From contig NC_011832.1 in assembly GCF_000021965.1 (NCBI RefSeq), forward strand, positions 930,001 to 994,000: 64,000 bases of DNA, written 5' to 3'. Shown here one piece after another: positions 36,215 to 45,889 of the stretch (the stretch's first letter is position 1; each line of letters starts with the position of its first letter). This DNA is from Methanosphaerula palustris E1-9c (lineage in GTDB: Archaea > Halobacteriota > Methanomicrobia > Methanomicrobiales > Methanospirillaceae). The position numbers were made by a program, and so were the translations under genes. The notes beneath the pieces were generated by a model. The model made no database searches and was not told where the DNA came from. It saw only the letters and a list, made by a program, of their open reading frames with translations.

Positions 36215-38026
36215 TCAGGTCCGCAGAAAGAGCGCGGCCAGTTGCTCCAGGGTGAACCTGACCACGGTCGGTCGTCCGTGAGGACAGGTGAACGGATCCT
36301 CGGTGGCAGCCAGCTGGGCGAGCAACTGCTCACCCTGCTCGTTCGTCAGCGCCGCCCCCGCCTTCACCGCCCCTCTGCAGGCCACCCTACTTGTGATCGC
36401 ATTTCGCGTCGCCGTCTGATCGCCGGGTTCTTCACCGATCACCCCGGCGATGATCTCCCTGACCTGTTCGGGGTCTTCGATCCGTCCGAAGATCACCGGC
36501 ACCGCAGAGACCGCAAAGGAATCCCTGCCGAACTCCTCGATCCGAAACCCCTCTCGTTCGAAGATGGGGGTCGCCTCCCTGATCGCCTCTGCCTCCTGCA
36601 GCGTGACCGTCAGCAGCACCGGGGTGATCAGCTCCTGGGTCTGGACGGTCCGGTTCCGCCGGATCTGGTCGTAGAGGATCCGTTCATGGGCGGCGTGCTG
36701 ATCGATCAGGCAGAGGGTCTGGTCCGGGGTCTCTGCGATCAGATAGGTGTTCGCCACCTGGCCGAGCACCCGCATCTCGGGAAGATTGCTGTGGCCGGGT
36801 GCACCCTCCTCGGGGGATACGGGCCGGCTGGTCAACCTGAGCTGCTGGGTGGTCAGCAGCCTCGGGGCTGTGGTCTGCTGCAGGCGGCGGGGGGATGGTG
36901 ATGACGATGGCGCCGGCGTTCCTGTCCGCGCTGCACCGCTGGAACCGGCGTACAGTGCGTTCGTCTCTCCGACCCCTTCGGCCTTCTGCCCGGCAGGGTG
37001 ATAGGTGATCGGCCGATAGAGCAGGTCTGCTTCATCGAGTGCAGCCCGGATCATGGCCGTCACCGCCGCCGTGACGGTCTGTTCCTGGTCGAGCCTGACC
37101 TGCCGCTTGGCCGGGTGGACGTTCACATCGACGAGCGTGGTATCGATCGTCAGGTCCAGGAACGCGACGGGGTATCGGTCCTTCGGGAGGAGCGTTCCGT
37201 AGCCCTCACGGATCGCATTCAGGAGGGCCCGGTTGTAGATGTCCCGCCGGTTGATGCTCAGGTGGACCTGGTAGGGTTCGAGCCTGCTGATCGCCGGTGG
37301 GGAGATGAATCCCTCGATTTGGACCGGACCGTCTGACGCACTGACCGGGATCAGCCCCCTGGCCAGCTCCGGACCGTACAGTCCGACGATCGTGTCGCGC
37401 TTGTTGGAGGACCGCTGGGTGGTGATCCGTCCGCGCCGGTTCAGCAACAGCCGGAACCCGATCCCGGGGTTGGCCAGGGCTATCCGCTCGACGATCCCGT
37501 ACAGATGGCCGAGTTCGGTCTTCAGTGACTTCTGGAACTTCTTCCGTGCCGGGGTGTTATAGAAGAGGTCGTCGACGGTGACCGTGGTTCCGAGAGCAGA
37601 CCCGGCCTCGGCCACCTCGTCGATCGCCCCGCCGCGGATCGAGACCCGGGTCCCGGAGGTGCTCTCCTTCTGGCGGGTCACCAGCATCATCGCTGAGACG
37701 GCCCCGATACTGGCGAGCGCCTCACCCCGGAACCCCATCGTGTGAATCGTCGAGAGGTCGTCGAGGGTCCGCAACTTGCTGGTGGTGTGCGGGAGGCAGG
37801 CGATCGCCGCGTCCTCCCTGCTCATCCCCCGGCCGTTGTCGACGATTCGGATCCGGGTGATCTCCCCGTTCTCGGTGGTCACCTCGCACCGGATCTGGTC
37901 CGCCCCGGCATCGATCGCATTTTCGATCAGTTCCTTCGCCACCGAGGCCGGCCGCTCGATCACCTCGCCGGCAGCGATCTGGTTGATCGTCGCCTGATCG
38001 AGCTGCCGGATCACCTGATCGCTCAT
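36215..38026 (-). CDS. mutL: DNA mismatch repair protein MutL
   Basis: 603 residues. N-terminal GHKL ATPase: QIAAGEVIERPASVAKELIE with catalytic Glu32 and Asn36, RIVDNGRGM, TMGFRGEALASIGAVS, and GTTVTVDDLFYNTPARKKF. A variable linker covers about 335-415. The C-terminal dimerisation domain has IDQHAAHERILYDQI, equivalent to the endonuclease signature DQHAxxExxxxE but with Asp in the last position, plus ACRGAVKAG and FTCPHGRPT. It couples MutS mismatch recognition to downstream excision, probably as a nicking endonuclease. ATG 38026 overlaps the mutS stop (ATGA). Bacterial-type MMR is patchy in archaea, so acquisition by transfer is likely. Confidence 0.95.
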   Translation of the reverse strand: MSDQVIRQLDQATINQIAAGEVIERPASVAKELIENAIDAGADQIRCEVTTENGEITRIRIVDNGRGMSREDAAIACLPHTTSKLRTLDDLSTIHTMGFRGEALASIGAVSAMMLVTRQKESTSGTRVSIRGGAIDEVAEAGSALGTTVTVDDLFYNTPARKKFQKSLKTELGHLYGIVERIALANPGIGFRLLLNRRGRITTQRSSNKRDTIVGLYGPELARGLIPVSASDGPVQIEGFISPPAISRLEPYQVHLSINRRDIYNRALLNAIREGYGTLLPKDRYPVAFLDLTIDTTLVDVNVHPAKRQVRLDQEQTVTAAVTAMIRAALDEADLLYRPITYHPAGQKAEGVGETNALYAGSSGAARTGTPAPSSSPSPRRLQQTTAPRLLTTQQLRLTSRPVSPEEGAPGHSNLPEMRVLGQVANTYLIAETPDQTLCLIDQHAAHERILYDQIRRNRTVQTQELITPVLLTVTLQEAEAIREATPIFEREGFRIEEFGRDSFAVSAVPVIFGRIEDPEQVREIIAGVIGEEPGDQTATRNAITSRVACRGAVKAGAALTNEQGEQLLAQLAATEDPFTCPHGRPTVVRFTLEQLAALFLRT

Positions 38027-40653
38027 ACCCCGCCCCCTCGGAGATGCTCTTTCAGGGCGTAGAGCGCCTGCAGGGCCTGCAATGGCGTGAGGTCGTCCGG
38101 GTTGATCCCCCGGAGGGCCTTGACGGCCGGGTGCTCGACCGCCTCGGATTCGGGGCTGATCAACAGCATCTGCGTATACCGGGCCTTCTTCGGGGTCGTG
38201 CTGTACTCCCTTCCCATCACCTCGGCCAGGATGGCGGTCGCCCGGTCGGTCACCTTCCTCGGCACCCCGGCCAGGGTGGCGACATGGATACCATAACTCT
38301 TGTCGGTCGCCCCGGGGATCAGCTGCCTGGTGAAGATCACGTCGGTCCCGGTCTCCTGCACGGCCAGGTGATAGTTCCGAACCCGCTTTAAGGTCGCCTC
38401 GACGTCGACCAGCTCGTGGAAATGGGTCGCGAAGAGGGTCCGCGGCCCGCTCTTTCCCTTGCCGTGCAGGAACTCGAGGACGGCCCGGGCGATGCTGTAT
38501 CCGTCCACTGTCGATGTCCCGCGACCGATCTCGTCCAGGATCACCAGGCTCTGCGGGGTCACGTGGTTTAAGATGTTGGCCAGTTCGACCATCTCGACCA
38601 TGAAGGTGGACTGCCCGCGGGCCAGGTCGTCGAACGCCCCGACCCGGGTGAAGACCCGGTCGACCAGCCCGATCGTCGCATGGTCGGCCGGGACGAAACT
38701 GCCCATCTGCGCCATGATGCAGAGGATGGCGAGCGACCGCATATATGTGGACTTGCCGGCCATGTTGGCACCGGTGATGATCAGGATCTGCTCCTCCGCT
38801 CCGTCCATGCTGGTGTCGTTCGGGATGAACCCGCCCTCGACATGCTGCTCGACGACCGGGTGCCGCCCGCCCCGGATCAGCACCTTCGGTTCGTCGATGA
38901 TCACCGGACGGGTGAACCCGTCCTGGACCGCGACCTCGGCGAGGGCCGAATAGAGGTCCAGCCAGGCCACCGATGCGGCGTTCTGCTGGAGCATCGGGAC
39001 CGAGCCGGCCAGAGAGGTCAGCAGTGCTGCAAAGAGCATCGTCTCCCGTTCCAGCAGGTGCTCTTCGGCCTCGGCGATCTGCTGCTCCTGCTCCCTGAGG
39101 GCCGGGGTGGTGTAGCGCTCGCCGTTGGTCGTCGTCTGTTTCCGGTCGTACTCGGCCGGAACCAGCGCGGCGTTCGCCTTGGTGACCTCGATGTAGTAGC
39201 CGAAGACCCGGTTGTAGGCGATCTTCAGCGTCCGGATCCCGGTCCGTTCCCGCTCCTTCTGCTGCAGGTCGAGGATCCAGTCCTTCCCCGACCCCGAGAG
39301 AGACCGGAAGTGGTCGAGGGTCTCGTCGTAGCCGTCCCGGATCATCCCCCCGTTCCTGGTGTTCGCCGGCGGGTCGTCGACGAGGGCCCGCTCGATCAGG
39401 TCCGTGATCGACCCGGGGTCCTCGATGCCGGCGACGGCCGTGGCCACCTCGGCAGGGACCGTCACCTCCGGGTCGCTGAGCAGGGAACTGATCATCGGGA
39501 GGACGGTCAGCGAGCGGTTCAGGGTGACCAGGTCCCGCGGGGTCGCACTCCCGTAGGCGATCCTGCCGGCGATCCGTTCGATGTCTGCAGAGCGGTGAAG
39601 CAGACTCCTGACCTCGGAGCGGACCATCGGGTGGTCGACGAAGAACGAGACCGCATCGAGCCGCTCCTCGATCTGCTCGCGGTTGAGCAGCGGGCTGACC
39701 AGACAGGACTTGAGCAGCCGTGCCCCCATCGAGGTGCCGGTCCGGTCGAGCACACTGAGGAGTGTTCCGTCCTTCGCCTCGCCCCGGATCGTCGAGACCA
39801 GCTCCAGGTTCCTGAGCGTGATCTCGTCCAGCACCATCCGCTCTTCCGCGGTCCGTGTCGAGAGGGTCGTGATATGCGTCAGCGGGGCGTGATGCATCTC
39901 TAGGGCATAGGCGAGCGCCGCCCCGGCCGCCCCGATGGCCAGGGGAAGGCCGGCACAGCCGAACCCTTCGAGGGTGGCGGTCTGGAAGTGATGCTTCAGC
40001 AGTTCGTTGGCGGTGCCGGGTGCGAAGGACTCGTCCGGATACGGGGTTACCACCGGGCAGATCTCCCTGGCCGCGGCGATCAGATCCGGGTCTGCCGAAG
40101 CCGGAACGATCACCTCGGTCGGGCCGATCCTGGCCAGTTCGGTCCGGAGACCCGAGCAGTCGGACCCGGACCTGGTGACCAGAACCGAGAAGGCCCCGGT
40201 CGAGACGTCCAGCGAGGCCACCCCGATCTGGTCTGTCCGCCGGTCCAGGGCGACCGCCACCAGCGTTCTGGCCTCGGCCGACCCGAGCAGCTCCGACTCG
40301 ATCACCGTTCCCGGCGTGATCACCCTGACCACCTCGCGCCTGACCAGCCCTTTCGCCTTCTTGGGATCCTCGACCTGCTCCCCGACGGCGACCTTGTATC
40401 CCCGCCTGACCAGCCGGGCGATGTACCCGTCCGCAGCATGATAAGGAACCCCTGCGAGCGGAATCTTCTTACCTGCGCTGTCTGATGATCGCGAAGTCAG
40501 TACAATATCCAGTTCGCGTGCGACGATCTCTGCGTCCGCACCGAACGTCTCGTAAAAGTCGCCCATCCGAAAGAGGAGCAGAGCATCGGGATACTGTTGC
40601 TTTGCAGCCTGATACTGCCTCATTCCTGGACTCAACCCCCCGGTCATTGGCAC
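38023..40653 (-). CDS. mutS: DNA mismatch repair protein MutS
   Basis: 876 residues, full MutS1 length. The mismatch-reading FYE is at residues 33-35 (LLLFRMGDFYETFG). The connector, lever and clamp domains occupy about 130-540. The ABC ATPase has Walker A GANMAGKSTYMRS (about residue 625), signature ARGQSTFMVEMVELANIL, Walker B LVILDEIGRGTSTVDG and the switch TLFATHFHELVDVE. It binds mismatches and recruits MutL, whose gene follows with a 4-nt overlap. ATG 40653 is the only good start. Confidence 0.96.
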   Translation of the reverse strand: MPMTGGLSPGMRQYQAAKQQYPDALLLFRMGDFYETFGADAEIVARELDIVLTSRSSDSAGKKIPLAGVPYHAADGYIARLVRRGYKVAVGEQVEDPKKAKGLVRREVVRVITPGTVIESELLGSAEARTLVAVALDRRTDQIGVASLDVSTGAFSVLVTRSGSDCSGLRTELARIGPTEVIVPASADPDLIAAAREICPVVTPYPDESFAPGTANELLKHHFQTATLEGFGCAGLPLAIGAAGAALAYALEMHHAPLTHITTLSTRTAEERMVLDEITLRNLELVSTIRGEAKDGTLLSVLDRTGTSMGARLLKSCLVSPLLNREQIEERLDAVSFFVDHPMVRSEVRSLLHRSADIERIAGRIAYGSATPRDLVTLNRSLTVLPMISSLLSDPEVTVPAEVATAVAGIEDPGSITDLIERALVDDPPANTRNGGMIRDGYDETLDHFRSLSGSGKDWILDLQQKERERTGIRTLKIAYNRVFGYYIEVTKANAALVPAEYDRKQTTTNGERYTTPALREQEQQIAEAEEHLLERETMLFAALLTSLAGSVPMLQQNAASVAWLDLYSALAEVAVQDGFTRPVIIDEPKVLIRGGRHPVVEQHVEGGFIPNDTSMDGAEEQILIITGANMAGKSTYMRSLAILCIMAQMGSFVPADHATIGLVDRVFTRVGAFDDLARGQSTFMVEMVELANILNHVTPQSLVILDEIGRGTSTVDGYSIARAVLEFLHGKGKSGPRTLFATHFHELVDVEATLKRVRNYHLAVQETGTDVIFTRQLIPGATDKSYGIHVATLAGVPRKVTDRATAILAEVMGREYSTTPKKARYTQMLLISPESEAVEHPAVKALRGINPDDLTPLQALQALYALKEHLRGGGV

Positions 40654-40751
40654 TCTCTTATCAATTCATATCAGAGAGATATAAGGGCGACGTTTGTGCG
40701 TCCTGATCCTTGATCATTTATCAGAGGAGCGCGATACTCTCTCTGAGACAG

Positions 40752-42272
40752 ATGGAGAGAGAGGAGAGGTTCTCATTTATCGCCCGTGTTCCCGATGAAC
40801 CCGGAGCGTTGCACCGGGTCGCTGCGATCATCACCGAGTTCGGGCTGAACATCACCCGGACCCAGTACGACCAGCGGATCGACAGAGAGACGGTCTTCTT
40901 CGAGGTGATCGGGGACGCCGGGCAGTACCGGCAGGTACTCGATCACCTGAACCTGGCCGGCCTGCTTCAGACCTCGCTGCCCAAGATTCGTATCCTGAAA
41001 CTGTATGTCTACCTGCCGCACCAGGCAGGTGCCCTGTCTTCGTTCCTCGATCTGGTCCGACAGGGCGGGGCGAACATCTTCTTCATCGACTTCGACGAGC
41101 GGGGCCGCCACCCCGAACGGGTCACGATCAGCCTGAACCTGGACCAGAACGGGGTCGTCGACGACCTGCTCGGCCAGCTCAGTTCAGCCTATAAACTCGA
41201 GGTCGTCGAGTACGACCCGACCGGCCATCACCTGGACGACACGATCTTCTATGTCCGGTTCGCCCAGCGGGTGCGGGAACTGATCGGCGATGGAGCGGAC
41301 GACTCGTTCCTGCTCCAGTTCCTCCATGACATCAACCACACCGTACAGGAACTGATGAACCGGGGGCGGGACCCCCAGGAGGTCTTCGCGAACGTCCTTT
41401 CCGCCGGCCAGACCCTGCATAAGACGAGCAAAGAGGGTTTTTACTCTGATATTCAGCAGATACAGGTCAGCGATCTGGTCACGCTCTTCTGTTTCCAGAT
41501 GCCCTGCGGGGGGAACGTCTTCCTCTTCAAGACCGGCGACGAACTGGTGCTGGTCGATACCGGGTTCGGGATCTACCATGACGATATTGTTCAGATGTTA
41601 GCACGGTATGGATTCACCGATCTTTCGAAACTGACGCGGATCATCATCACCCATGCGGATGCTGATCATTGTGGTGGATCCGGCCTCTTCCCGGTTCCCT
41701 GTTACATGCATCCCGGGACACTGGAGGTGATCCGGCAGGCGAACCGGGCATACGGCTCCCGATCGGAGGGTTCGGTCCTCGAGGAGGTCTATACCACGAT
41801 GATCAACCTCTTCTCCAGATTCGCCATTCCCGAGGACGTGCACCTCTTCTCGTCTGAACCACAGGGGATGGTCGGGCCGTTCCCGATTGTTGGGGAGGTC
41901 ACGATCGGCGACCTGCAGTTCCTGGTGCTCGAAGGGCTCGGCGGACATATGTATGCGCAGACCTACCTCTTCTGCAGAGAGGCAGGACTCTTCTTCGCGG
42001 CCGACTGTGTGATCAACTTCGACAGCCTCACCCAGGCCCGGCGAGACTACAGCACCCTCGCGGTGCTGCTGGTCACGTCGGTGAACGTGGATAGCGACCT
42101 GGCCCGGACCGAACGGAAGGCGGTCGTACAGATCCTGAACGACCTGAATCATACACGCGGTCAGGAAGAACGGCCCTGCCTGATCTGTGGCGGTCACGGT
42201 GCCGTCTCGGTGCTGGACCATGGACGGCTGGTCCCCTATGGAACCGTCACCCATTACGCTGCAAAAGAGTAG
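40752..42272 (+). CDS. ACT-ACT-metallo-beta-lactamase-fold protein
   Basis: About 506 residues from ATG 40752 (MEREERFSFI). TTG 40710 would add 14 residues; AGAGGAG at 40722-40728 fits neither well. Two ACT domains come first (ARVPDEPGALHRVAAIITEF; YVYLPHQAGALSSFLDLVRQ), then a helical connector, then a metallo-beta-lactamase domain (about 260-480) with IIITHADADHCGG, where the usual HxHxDH is HADADH, GGHMYAQTYLF and FFAADCVINFD. ACT domains bind amino acids, so this looks like an amino-acid-regulated hydrolase or redox-type MBL; the substrate is unknown. It diverges from mutS. Confidence 0.85.
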   Translation: MEREERFSFIARVPDEPGALHRVAAIITEFGLNITRTQYDQRIDRETVFFEVIGDAGQYRQVLDHLNLAGLLQTSLPKIRILKLYVYLPHQAGALSSFLDLVRQGGANIFFIDFDERGRHPERVTISLNLDQNGVVDDLLGQLSSAYKLEVVEYDPTGHHLDDTIFYVRFAQRVRELIGDGADDSFLLQFLHDINHTVQELMNRGRDPQEVFANVLSAGQTLHKTSKEGFYSDIQQIQVSDLVTLFCFQMPCGGNVFLFKTGDELVLVDTGFGIYHDDIVQMLARYGFTDLSKLTRIIITHADADHCGGSGLFPVPCYMHPGTLEVIRQANRAYGSRSEGSVLEEVYTTMINLFSRFAIPEDVHLFSSEPQGMVGPFPIVGEVTIGDLQFLVLEGLGGHMYAQTYLFCREAGLFFAADCVINFDSLTQARRDYSTLAVLLVTSVNVDSDLARTERKAVVQILNDLNHTRGQEERPCLICGGHGAVSVLDHGRLVPYGTVTHYAAKE

Positions 42273-42332
42273 TTCTCTGCACTCCTGTTTGAAAATAGGA
42301 CTGGGGATGGGATGATCGGTCCTATCCCATTT

Positions 42333-43571
42333 TCATGCAAACATGGCCCCTGACGTATTGATCAGGGAGTCCCGTTCAAAGTCGTTGGAGAATTTTTCGA
42401 TCGATTGTTCAAAATCCTCCAGTGTCACCATCTCATGGTCCGATCTGATCGCGAACATCCCTGCTTCCATGCAGATAGAACGCAGATCTGCCCCGTTTTT
42501 TCCATCGGTCCGTGTGGCGATATCTCTGATGTCGACTTTTTTGTCGATGTTCATCCCGGCACAGTGGATATTCAGGATCGAGACCCTTCCTTCGATATCT
42601 GGAGCCGGGATCTCGATGATCCGATCGAACCGTCCCGGCCGAAGGAGGGCGCGGTCGAGGATATCGATCCGGTTTGTGGCCCCGATGATCCGGACATCCC
42701 CACGGTTGCTGAACCCGTCCATCTCGGCCAGCAACTGCATCAGGGTCCGATGCACCTCGCGGTCTCCGGAGGTGTTCGACTCGGTCCTGGAAGCTCCGAT
42801 GGCATCGATCTCATCGATGAAGATGATGGAGGGGCTCTTCTTCTTGGCCAGTTCGAAGAGCTCCCTGACCAACCGGGCCCCCTCGCCGATGTACTTCTGC
42901 ACCAGTTCAGACCCGACCACCCGGAGAAAGTGTGCCTCGGTCTGGTGAGCGACAGCCCGAGCCAGCAGAGTTTTCCCGGTTCCGGGCGGCCCATGGAGGA
43001 GTACCCCCTTCGGCGGCTCGATCCCCATCTTCCGGAAGACCTCCGGCTTCTTCAGGGGTAACTCGACAGCCTCCCGAATCTCGTTTATCTGCTTCTCAAG
43101 CCCACCGATCTCCTCATAGCGTTCGGAAGGCGCTTCGATCACCTCCATCCCGTAAATCTGTGCATCATAGTTGGTTGGGAGTATCTCGACGATCGCAAGC
43201 GACTGCTGGTTTAAGGTGCAGCGGGCCCCTGGTTTGATCTCTTCGATATTGAGACTCTGCGATATCCCGACCAGAAATCGTGGGCCAGCGCTCGATCTGA
43301 CGATCACCCTGTTCTCATCGATCAGGTCGGTGACCGTCCCGATCACGAGGGGCGGGGACTTCATCTGCTCGATCTCCCCCTTGAACTTCCGCACCTCGCG
43401 TTCGTATCGTACCTTCTGGGTTTCAAGATAGCGCTTATCAGCTTCGATCTGACGGAGCTGTTCCCGGAGTTCCGTATTCCGATCCTCCAGGTTTGTCACC
43501 CTTTCGAGGAGGTACCGATAGAGATCCTCCCCTTTTTGAGGTTCAGGTAAATGATTCAGGGTGTCGGCCAT
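42333..43571 (-). CDS. pan: Proteasome-activating nucleotidase
   Basis: 412 residues: N-terminal coiled coil (about 15-70), OB domain (75-140), then the AAA core with Walker A GPPGTGKT (194-201), Walker B IIFIDEID (Asp253, Glu254), and second-region-of-homology Arg fingers in [20 protein letters not shown]. The hexamer unfolds substrates and feeds them to the 20S proteasome. The C-terminus is GAMFA, so the docking HbYX motif carries Phe for Tyr. It is divergent from the aMBF1 gene, with a shared TATA-like element between them. Confidence 0.95.
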   Translation of the reverse strand: MADTLNHLPEPQKGEDLYRYLLERVTNLEDRNTELREQLRQIEADKRYLETQKVRYEREVRKFKGEIEQMKSPPLVIGTVTDLIDENRVIVRSSAGPRFLVGISQSLNIEEIKPGARCTLNQQSLAIVEILPTNYDAQIYGMEVIEAPSERYEEIGGLEKQINEIREAVELPLKKPEVFRKMGIEPPKGVLLHGPPGTGKTLLARAVAHQTEAHFLRVVGSELVQKYIGEGARLVRELFELAKKKSPSIIFIDEIDAIGASRTESNTSGDREVHRTLMQLLAEMDGFSNRGDVRIIGATNRIDILDRALLRPGRFDRIIEIPAPDIEGRVSILNIHCAGMNIDKKVDIRDIATRTDGKNGADLRSICMEAGMFAIRSDHEMVTLEDFEQSIEKFSNDFERDSLINTSGAMFA

Positions 43572-43588
43572 CGTGTCCCTCTCAAATA

Positions 43589-43598
43589 GATATATAGG
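43589..43598. promoter_or_regulatory. Shared TATA-like element between pan and the aMBF1 gene
   Basis: GATATATAGG reads as a TATA box on both strands: about 20 nt from the pan ATG (43571) and about 35 nt from the aMBF1 ATG (43632). The 60-bp gap leaves little room for two separate promoters. Confidence 0.5.
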
Positions 43599-43631
43599 TG
43601 AAAATGACTATAAAGATTTTTGCGAAGTAGT

Positions 43632-44120
43632 ATGCATTGTGAATTATGTGGATCCGTGATCACCGGCCCCTCTGCAAAACGAGTCAGAATTGAAGGTGCA
43701 GAGCTCGAGGTCTGTGGTCAGTGTGCCAAATACGGGGTTGAAGTGCAGCAGCCAAAGAAACCTGCACTGAAGCGGAATGTCCCCGGAGCCAAAGCAACGC
43801 CAGTTGTTCATCACAGGCGCGATGCCTTTGATATGATGGACGGGGAGATTGTTGATGACTATGGCGAGCGGATCAGGAAAGCCCGGGCAGCGAGGGGCAT
43901 GTCCCAGAAGGATCTCGCGCTTGCGGTAAAAGAGAAGGAGATGCTGATCAAGAAGATCGAGAAGGGCGACCTGATCCCTGAGGACGATGTGCGTAAGAAG
44001 ATCGAGAAGGAACTGCTGATCAGGCTGGTCGACTCGCCTGAGGATCCGATCGAAAAGAGGCGTGCCGATCAGGTGAAGACGACGTTCGGCGACCTCATAT
44101 CCATCAAGCGACAGCCCTGA
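43632..44120 (+). CDS. Archaeal multiprotein bridging factor 1 (aMBF1)
   Basis: 162 residues from ATG 43632 (TTG 43620 would add four). An N-terminal zinc ribbon (CELCGSV...CGQCAK), a basic linker, then a Cro-type helix-turn-helix (YGERIRKARAARGMSQKDLA, KEKEMLIKKIEKGDLIPEDD) and a C-terminal helical tail. aMBF1 associates with the basal transcription machinery and ribosomes in archaea. The start lies about 35 nt from a TATA-like element, with no clear ribosome binding site, so the transcript is short-leadered or leaderless. Confidence 0.92.
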   Translation: MHCELCGSVITGPSAKRVRIEGAELEVCGQCAKYGVEVQQPKKPALKRNVPGAKATPVVHHRRDAFDMMDGEIVDDYGERIRKARAARGMSQKDLALAVKEKEMLIKKIEKGDLIPEDDVRKKIEKELLIRLVDSPEDPIEKRRADQVKTTFGDLISIKRQP

Positions 44121-44368
44121 CGGGTCTTTCGATACCATACCGGGATCCCCGGCAATCTCTTTTTGCATGACCCTGTACGTCTGACCATGGCGTACTGTGC
44201 AGGATCGTCACTATTTCATGAGCGTTCATCTCAAATGTTCCATTGCATGCATTCCACTTCTGCGAGTGGTCTCGGTGGGAAGATGCACAGGGGCAGTTTA
44301 AAGAAGTACATAATCCATCTACCCGTATTGATGCATTCGATGATCCCGGGACGGAGAGGAGAGTGACC

Positions 44369-45688
44369 TTGCTGGAAATGCCTCGGATATGGTGCACCGT
44401 TGTTCTGGCAATGCTGGTGGTGGTTCTCGGTTTGTCGGCGGGATGTACTGGCCGTGATTACGTCCCCAATAGAGACATCGTGGTCCTCAAACTGACCCCT
44501 GACTGCTCGCTTGAGTGGACGAGGGTCATCGATGATGGATTCGATGACGCGGCTCTGGATCTGATCGAAATTTCAGGCGGGGGATATGCGATCGCCGCGC
44601 AAAATTCGAGTTCGCGGTTCGGCCCATCCCGACCTGTGCTGATCCGGCTCTCGCAAGATGGTGCCATTGATGGGGGGAGATTCGTCACGGATGGACTGGA
44701 CGTCGCCAGGGCAGTCATAGCGACAGGTGACGGCGGTACTGCCGTGCTCACCGGGAACGGAACCGTCGTCCGGTTCGATCCCGAGGGACGGATGCTCTGG
44801 GAAAGGGCCACCGGGATCCCGGAGGCATATATGCTCCTGTCGACCTCTGATGGGGGCTGCCTCGTGGGTGGCCGAATCATGTACCAGGTCCCGGTGAACG
44901 ATACCGCCGGCGTCGGCACCGTCCTTCCGGCCCCGGTCAGGACGACGGAAACAGGGCTGAGCAGCGGAGGCCCGATCCTTGCAGAGGCAGCCGACCCGTC
45001 CATACATCCCACGCTCCTTGAGGTCCCCCGTCGCTTCACGATGGTGAGAATGGCGATGGTGATGAAACTGGCCCCGGACGGAGCGATCGACTGGGAGCGC
45101 CAGTACGACGATCATGGCCTCACCAGCGTGGAATCCTTAACCGAGGGACCTGAGGACGCGGGGTTCCTGCTTGCCGGAGAGGGTACGCTTCCGAACGACA
45201 GTTTCAGCACCCCTCTGCTCGTGCTGCGTCTCGACCCCGAGGGGACGCCCGGCCAGGTCATACAGTTCGGTGAGGCGACCTCCTTTCCATGGTCGGTCAG
45301 GATGAAATCGGATCCCCGCGGATACCGGATACTGTACCAGCCGATCCGGATCTCGCAGGAAAATTATTATCGCAGCGTTGTGGACGTGGTGCTCGATCGC
45401 GACGGGCGCGAGCTCGAACATCGCACTATCGACGCGAGCATCGCCGTCACCTGGACGGAGAACGGGGGATATTTCTCGGTTGGCATCCCACCTGGAGAGG
45501 ATAGGACCGGTTACGACGTCAGCTGCGGCCTGAACGGTAGATGTTCTTTCCACGCTCGCGTCTTCGACAGTCAGGGAATGCTCGTCCTGGACCGTGTACT
45601 GCCGACCACGACATTTAGCGAAGTAACAAAGGTCGTGCAGACAGTGGACGGCGGGTATGCGATCCTCGCATTGCGGCAGAACGAATAA
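44369..45688 (+). CDS. Lipoprotein with beta-propeller-type repeats
   Basis: About 439 residues from TTG 44369, chosen because GGAGAGGA ends 8 nt upstream; GTG 44363 and ATG 44378 are alternatives. Signal MPRIWCTVVLAMLVVVLGLS with lipobox ending AGC. The rest shows repeated DGGxA-type blades: SGGGYAIAAQNSS, GDGGTAVLTGNG, SDGGCLVGGRI, AGFLLAGEGT and VDGGYAILALRQNE. This resembles the PQQ/WD-like propeller lipoproteins common in methanogens. Surface location inferred; ligand unknown. Confidence 0.8.
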   Translation: MLEMPRIWCTVVLAMLVVVLGLSAGCTGRDYVPNRDIVVLKLTPDCSLEWTRVIDDGFDDAALDLIEISGGGYAIAAQNSSSRFGPSRPVLIRLSQDGAIDGGRFVTDGLDVARAVIATGDGGTAVLTGNGTVVRFDPEGRMLWERATGIPEAYMLLSTSDGGCLVGGRIMYQVPVNDTAGVGTVLPAPVRTTETGLSSGGPILAEAADPSIHPTLLEVPRRFTMVRMAMVMKLAPDGAIDWERQYDDHGLTSVESLTEGPEDAGFLLAGEGTLPNDSFSTPLLVLRLDPEGTPGQVIQFGEATSFPWSVRMKSDPRGYRILYQPIRISQENYYRSVVDVVLDRDGRELEHRTIDASIAVTWTENGGYFSVGIPPGEDRTGYDVSCGLNGRCSFHARVFDSQGMLVLDRVLPTTTFSEVTKVVQTVDGGYAILALRQNE

Positions 45689-45866
45689 CTATCGAAAAGC
45701 GTTACCTGGACATTTGCGGACCTGGTGGCTCGAATGAAACGCCCGGTTGGCACAGCCACGCCATGACCATGCTGGCGACCCGGTCTATAACAACCCAGCC
45801 AACGATCGGCGCCCGCCAGGGTGTCATCATTTCTTTTGATCAGTTGTGTTTGCTGAGGGAATTTCC

Positions 45867-45876
45867 AAAAAATAAA
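45867..45876 (-). terminator. T-rich terminator of the ferritin gene
   Basis: AAAAAATAAAA on the plus strand gives a U-rich run 15 bp past the ferritin stop on its transcript. Confidence 0.4.
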
Positions 45877-45889
45877 AGGGGACTGCCGA

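Noticed and set aside
38680-39903. 407-codon plus-strand frame opposite mutS
   Set aside because: Antisense shadow with repetitive charged residues; no ribosome binding site.
44160-44368. Longer start (ATG 44243) for the lipoprotein gene
   Set aside because: It would place 40 charged residues before the signal peptide; a ribosome binding site lies just before TTG 44369.
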